Origin: Acidobacteriota bacterium
Lineage (GTDB): Bacteria > Acidobacteriota > Thermoanaerobaculia > Multivoradales > J023
DNA length: 35,104 bases
Assembly (NCBI GenBank): GCA_029263395.1
Contig: JAJCXO010000130.1
Span: 1-35,104 of the forward strand
Direction of reading: 5' to 3'
The translations under genes and the position numbers were made by a program. The first letter of the stretch is position 1, and every line of letters starts with the position of its first letter. The notes under the pieces were generated by a model, which saw nothing but the letters and a program-made list of their open reading frames with translations, had not been told where the DNA came from and did not search any database. Positions 32,674 through 35,104 of the stretch are shown here, piece by piece.

Positions 32674-33446
32674 GGCATTCCGCGGCGCCGAAAAATCTCG
32701 AACAGGGCCACGGCAGCGGCCACGGTCGCGTTCAGTGACTCCACAGGTGGCAGGGTAGGGATCGTCAGCTCGAGGTCGATATTGGCCTGTACCTGTGGAG
32801 ATAGTCCTCGACCTTCAGCTCCTAGTGCCAAGACGAGGCAGCCGGAAAAGTCCGCCTCGAACAGATTCTGCCCCCCTCGAGTTGCCAGCCCCAACCAACG
32901 GGGCAGCTTCCCCTCTAGGCGAGTGCCGAGAGCTTCTGGAGAACAGTTGACCGCTACAGGTATCCTTAACAGGCTGCCTGCGGAAGCTCTCAGGGCTCTT
33001 GGGTGATTGGGGTGGACTGTGTGTCGGTTGAGGCAGAGAGCTGCAGCTCCAGTCGCTTCCGCGACCCTACTGAGTGCTCCCAGATTTCCTGGGTCCTGGA
33101 GCCCGTCGGCATATACTACGACTGGACTCTTGCCAAAGGAGAGCGCTTCAATCTGTTGCCGTGGTAAGCGCATGACCGCGACAATGCCCCGGGGCGAGTC
33201 ACTATCTGTGACTTCGGTGAGTAACCCTTGATCGATTGCCAACGGACGGAAGGGGAGTAGGGGAGCCAGCTTCCGTGCGGCTGCGCTATCCATAAACTCA
33301 GGGGTAGCTAGCACTGAGCGGGGCTCATACCCTGACGTCAGGGCTTCTGCAATCAAGTGAGGCCCCTCGAGCAACGCCCATCCGTCTTTACTTCGCTGCG
33401 CCTGACGAATAATCTTCAGTTGTTCATTCTTACGACTGGTGATCAT
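32670..33446 (-). CDS. TrmH/SpoU-family rRNA or tRNA 2'-O-methyltransferase
   Basis: The 258-aa SPOUT enzyme transfers a methyl group from AdoMet to a ribose 2'-OH. An N-terminal substrate-binding domain (MITSRKNEQLKIIRQAQRSK, then WALLEGPHLIAEAL) is followed by the knotted domain with motif 1 DPGNLGALSRVAEATGAAAL, motif 2 LALGAEGRGLSPQ and motif 3 IPTLPPVESLNATVAAAVAL. The RlmB/TrmH-type N-terminus suggests an rRNA target, but the exact base cannot be told. The ATG at 33446 overlaps the divergent gene's ATG by 2 bp. Confidence 0.9.
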   Translation of the reverse strand: MITSRKNEQLKIIRQAQRSKDGWALLEGPHLIAEALTSGYEPRSVLATPEFMDSAAARKLAPLLPFRPLAIDQGLLTEVTDSDSPRGIVAVMRLPRQQIEALSFGKSPVVVYADGLQDPGNLGALSRVAEATGAAALCLNRHTVHPNHPRALRASAGSLLRIPVAVNCSPEALGTRLEGKLPRWLGLATRGGQNLFEADFSGCLVLALGAEGRGLSPQVQANIDLELTIPTLPPVESLNATVAAAVALFEIFRRRGMP

Positions 33447-34053
33447 GAGACGCGATCATACGAATTTCTGGCAGCGCTTCCAATCAGGGATTGACGTTGC
33501 GCTCGGTGGAGATGCTCCCGAGAAGCTGCTCGGTGTCCGAGATGGCTTGGCGCGGTATTTTCACGATGGGCAAGAGCGACCGATTCCGATCTCGGTTAGT
33601 CCTCAGCCAATGGATGAATCGCGAACGCCTTTGCCTTTGGCCGATGCCGAGATTCTCTCTCTCGCACAAGCTCGAGCTCGAGACTTGGAGCACAACCACA
33701 AGGACCATTTCAGCCTTTTTGTGGGCAGTGAAGCCGGTCTCCTTCAGGTCTCTACCGGAGGGTTGACCCGCTACCTGGTCCGAAGTTGGTCGGTGGTGAT
33801 CGGCCTAGGAGAGGAAACCTGGGGGAGCAGCGGTTCAGTTCAGCTTCCGGAATCGGTTATCAGTGGACTCGGCGATGGCGATCTTCCATTCTCTGTACCG
33901 GGTACTCGCCGCAGCGGAGGAATGGTCAGTTCGCTGACTGGCGGTCTCGAGACTAGTCGAGACACGACAGCGCTGGCTACCTTCAATGCGATCTCGACGC
34001 TGATGTACGGGCGACTCGAAAATCGCCCACTTGCAAATCGCCCTAGGCGCTGA
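33445..34053 (+). CDS. DUF84-like (inosine/xanthosine triphosphatase family) protein
   Basis: The 202-aa protein resembles the YjjX/DUF84 family, which hydrolyses non-canonical purine NTPs such as ITP and XTP. The opening VALGGDAPEKLLGVRDGLAR parallels the S/G-x-N-P-x-K-x-x-A-V-x-x-A nucleotide loop. SLAQARARDLEHNHKDHFSL, FVGSEAGLLQ and the WSVVIGLGEETWGSSGSVQL block followed by PESVISGL match the family order. The usual Asn of the loop is replaced (GDAPEK), so activity on NTPs is not assured. ATG 33445 lies within the CATG that also starts the divergent methyltransferase. A GTG at 33439 is an alternative. The C-terminal 40 residues are Ser/Thr/Gly-rich and family-typical. Confidence 0.6.
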   Translation: MRRDHTNFWQRFQSGIDVALGGDAPEKLLGVRDGLARYFHDGQERPIPISVSPQPMDESRTPLPLADAEILSLAQARARDLEHNHKDHFSLFVGSEAGLLQVSTGGLTRYLVRSWSVVIGLGEETWGSSGSVQLPESVISGLGDGDLPFSVPGTRRSGGMVSSLTGGLETSRDTTALATFNAISTLMYGRLENRPLANRPRR

Positions 34054-34066
34054 GTACTGGCGATTC

Positions 34067-34465
34067 CTATGGCCACTGTCGAGGATCAGTAGGAGACGGT
34101 CTGTCGATTTGGTCCTGCAAGTGCCACTGTAAGACTCGGTGAGCTTCGCTAGTCCCAGTCTGGCCAAGTCTCTGTTGGAAGAAGACTGCCAGTGCGGTGG
34201 AAGCTAGGGTGGTTGCGATGAGTACCACCAGAAAGAAGGACTCTATAGGGCCGATACCCACCGTGAACAGATCGCGAAAGTGGGACGTCAAGATACCGAG
34301 GCAGCCGAAGCCACTGCTTGCAGCAATACCTGTGAAGAGGTTGCGTTGCGCCTTCTCTGGCTCCGCTCTTTGAGACGCCAGAAGAATCTCCAAGTCATGC
34401 CTGGAAACAAAGCAGGCGGATTCAGAACCTAGATCAGTCTGTGACGAACTGGCATAGCTATTCAT
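34067..34465 (-). CDS. Small two-helix membrane protein of unknown function
   Basis: The 132-aa protein has an acidic/Ser-rich N-terminus, a soluble helix (FVSRHDLEILLASQRAEPEK), two likely transmembrane helices (LFTGIAASSGFGCLGILTSH; FFLVVLIATTLASTALAVFF) and a polar C-terminus. A very strong ribosome-binding site (GGGAGGTGA, about 7 bases before ATG 34465) fixes the start; the open frame extends to 34570 only as a shadow of the upstream gene. Its ATG lies inside the last codons of the preceding gene (8-bp overlap), so the two are translationally coupled. I do not recognise the family. Confidence 0.7.
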   Translation of the reverse strand: MNSYASSSQTDLGSESACFVSRHDLEILLASQRAEPEKAQRNLFTGIAASSGFGCLGILTSHFRDLFTVGIGPIESFFLVVLIATTLASTALAVFFQQRLGQTGTSEAHRVLQWHLQDQIDRPSPTDPRQWP

Positions 34466-35104
34466 GATCGGAGTCACCTCCCGTAACTTGATATTCGAGA
34501 AAGTCGATCTGTCGGCGAACGACATCGAGATCTGCCTTGGTGAGCTTTGTCGGTAGCCAGAGTTTGGCAACCTGGTTGTTGGAAAGCAGGAACTCGAAAC
34601 GTTGTCCGACGTCTCCCTGCGGCGGATCCTCTCTGCTGTCCCTGTCTCGGGGAATCCTAAGCAACCCCTCAGGAGTCAGGGCATCAGCAAACCGTGCGGA
34701 CCGCACGAACACCTCGGCGGCAACCGTACTGGCCTTCTGTGTGATGCCATGGTCCCTTATCAAGATCTTTGCAAGCTGCACTGGTACTCGCCCTTGAGGC
34801 TCGTATTGGTCGAGCAGAGCTCTAAAGAGTGGCGGACGCCTGAGCGCCTGGTTCAGGGCATGATACCGATCGCGTCCCTCGGGTAGATGGAGGAGAGTGG
34901 TCGCCAGTCGAGTTGGGTTATAGAGCCCAGCCCGACGTTCCAAGAGCCCGTACTGCAAGAGAGCAGAGATTTTCCTCGCTCCCGGGCCCCCATAGACATT
35001 CGAGTACCCCAGAGCCTCAGCAAGCAGCTCGCGACTAAACACGTCAATGCTTAGCTGCTTGGTGATCTGGCTCAGGGCCCGGCAGGCCTCTTCCAGGCAG
35101 ATAG
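34458..35104 (-). CDS. Winged-helix-like protein of unknown function, N-terminus off the right edge
   Basis: About 215 codons are visible and the frame is open to the window edge, so the N-terminus is missing. The visible start ICLEEACRALSQITKQLSID continues into SRELLAEALGYSNVYGGPGA, then RKISALLQYGLLERRAGLYN. This 'sub-domain x LG Y xxx G A K x L x Y G L L E' layout is a winged-helix-like element common in DNA-associated proteins. The rest is helical, with an EVFVRSARFADALTPEGLLR segment and no membrane helix. A GTG at 35042 could be mistaken for the start, but conserved-looking sequence continues upstream. It overlaps the downstream membrane-protein gene by 8 bp. A partnership of the two is inferred from that coupling. 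Confidence 0.65.
   Translation of the reverse strand, partial: ICLEEACRALSQITKQLSIDVFSRELLAEALGYSNVYGGPGARKISALLQYGLLERRAGLYNPTRLATTLLHLPEGRDRYHALNQALRRPPLFRALLDQYEPQGRVPVQLAKILIRDHGITQKASTVAAEVFVRSARFADALTPEGLLRIPRDRDSREDPPQGDVGQRFEFLLSNNQVAKLWLPTKLTKADLDVVRRQIDFLEYQVTGGDSDHE

Noticed and set aside
1-35104. tRNA, rRNA, riboswitch, prophage or IS element
   Set aside because: No cloverleaf, conserved rRNA stretch, transposase or integrase motif was seen, though a covariance-model search was not possible.

Overview
The window is about 35 kb of GC-rich bacterial chromosome. No RNA gene, phage module or insertion sequence is visible. The gene set suggests a Gram-negative, gliding or pilus-bearing soil or marine bacterium: an outer-membrane TolC-like protein, a lipoprotein, a bactofilin, two PilT-type ATPases, a PilZ-AMIN protein and a propeller-type hybrid sensor. 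An Acidobacteriota member (Thermoanaerobaculia-like) is my best guess. It rests on gene flavour and on the DGFExG..AW tail of the surface protein, so it is moderate confidence only. Myxococcota or another deep lineage is not excluded.

Layout, left to right: a helical protein of unknown function running off the left edge (minus, 1-590); OppD/OppF-type ATPases without permeases (759-2827); a TolC-like protein (2985-4643) converging, across a long terminator hairpin, on a bactofilin (4701-5195, minus); mtaB tRNA methylthiotransferase (5440-6795), which overlaps by 84 bp the tail of a convergent Nudix-MBL fusion enzyme (6712-8355); a PilZ-TM-AMIN protein (8512-10371); rocD (10403-11647, minus); an aconitase-superfamily protein with the swivel domain first (11844-13838); a seven-unit hairpin repeat array (13889-14163); an Acr3 arsenite pump and a YfcE-like phosphodiesterase (minus); a STAS anti-sigma antagonist (15881-16219); a gutted alpha/beta-hydrolase pseudogene (16292-16688); and a large secreted beta-repeat protein (16930-18897, minus).

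From 28186 down to 19037 lies a same-strand run: thioesterase, LolD-type ATPase, 1163-aa FtsX-type permease, small membrane protein, a 1046-residue propeller sensor kinase and its NarL-type response regulator. It probably forms one or two operons linking envelope or lipid export with sensing. On the other strand follow two PilT-like ATPases (28334-30856) and a pentapeptide-type M49 metallopeptidase lipoprotein (30925-32622). The right end holds a TrmH/SpoU methyltransferase whose start codon overlaps that of a divergent DUF84-like protein, and then a translationally coupled pair: a winged-helix-like protein running off the right edge and a small two-helix membrane protein.

The most unusual non-coding material is (i) the 42-43 bp hairpin array between two convergent genes, (ii) a roughly 55-nt palindromic element present twice, at 16224 and 22929, and (iii) a recurring pattern of 15-21 bp tandem duplications at gene ends, at gene boundaries and within one linker, including one inside the overlap of two convergent genes where both reading frames are kept.
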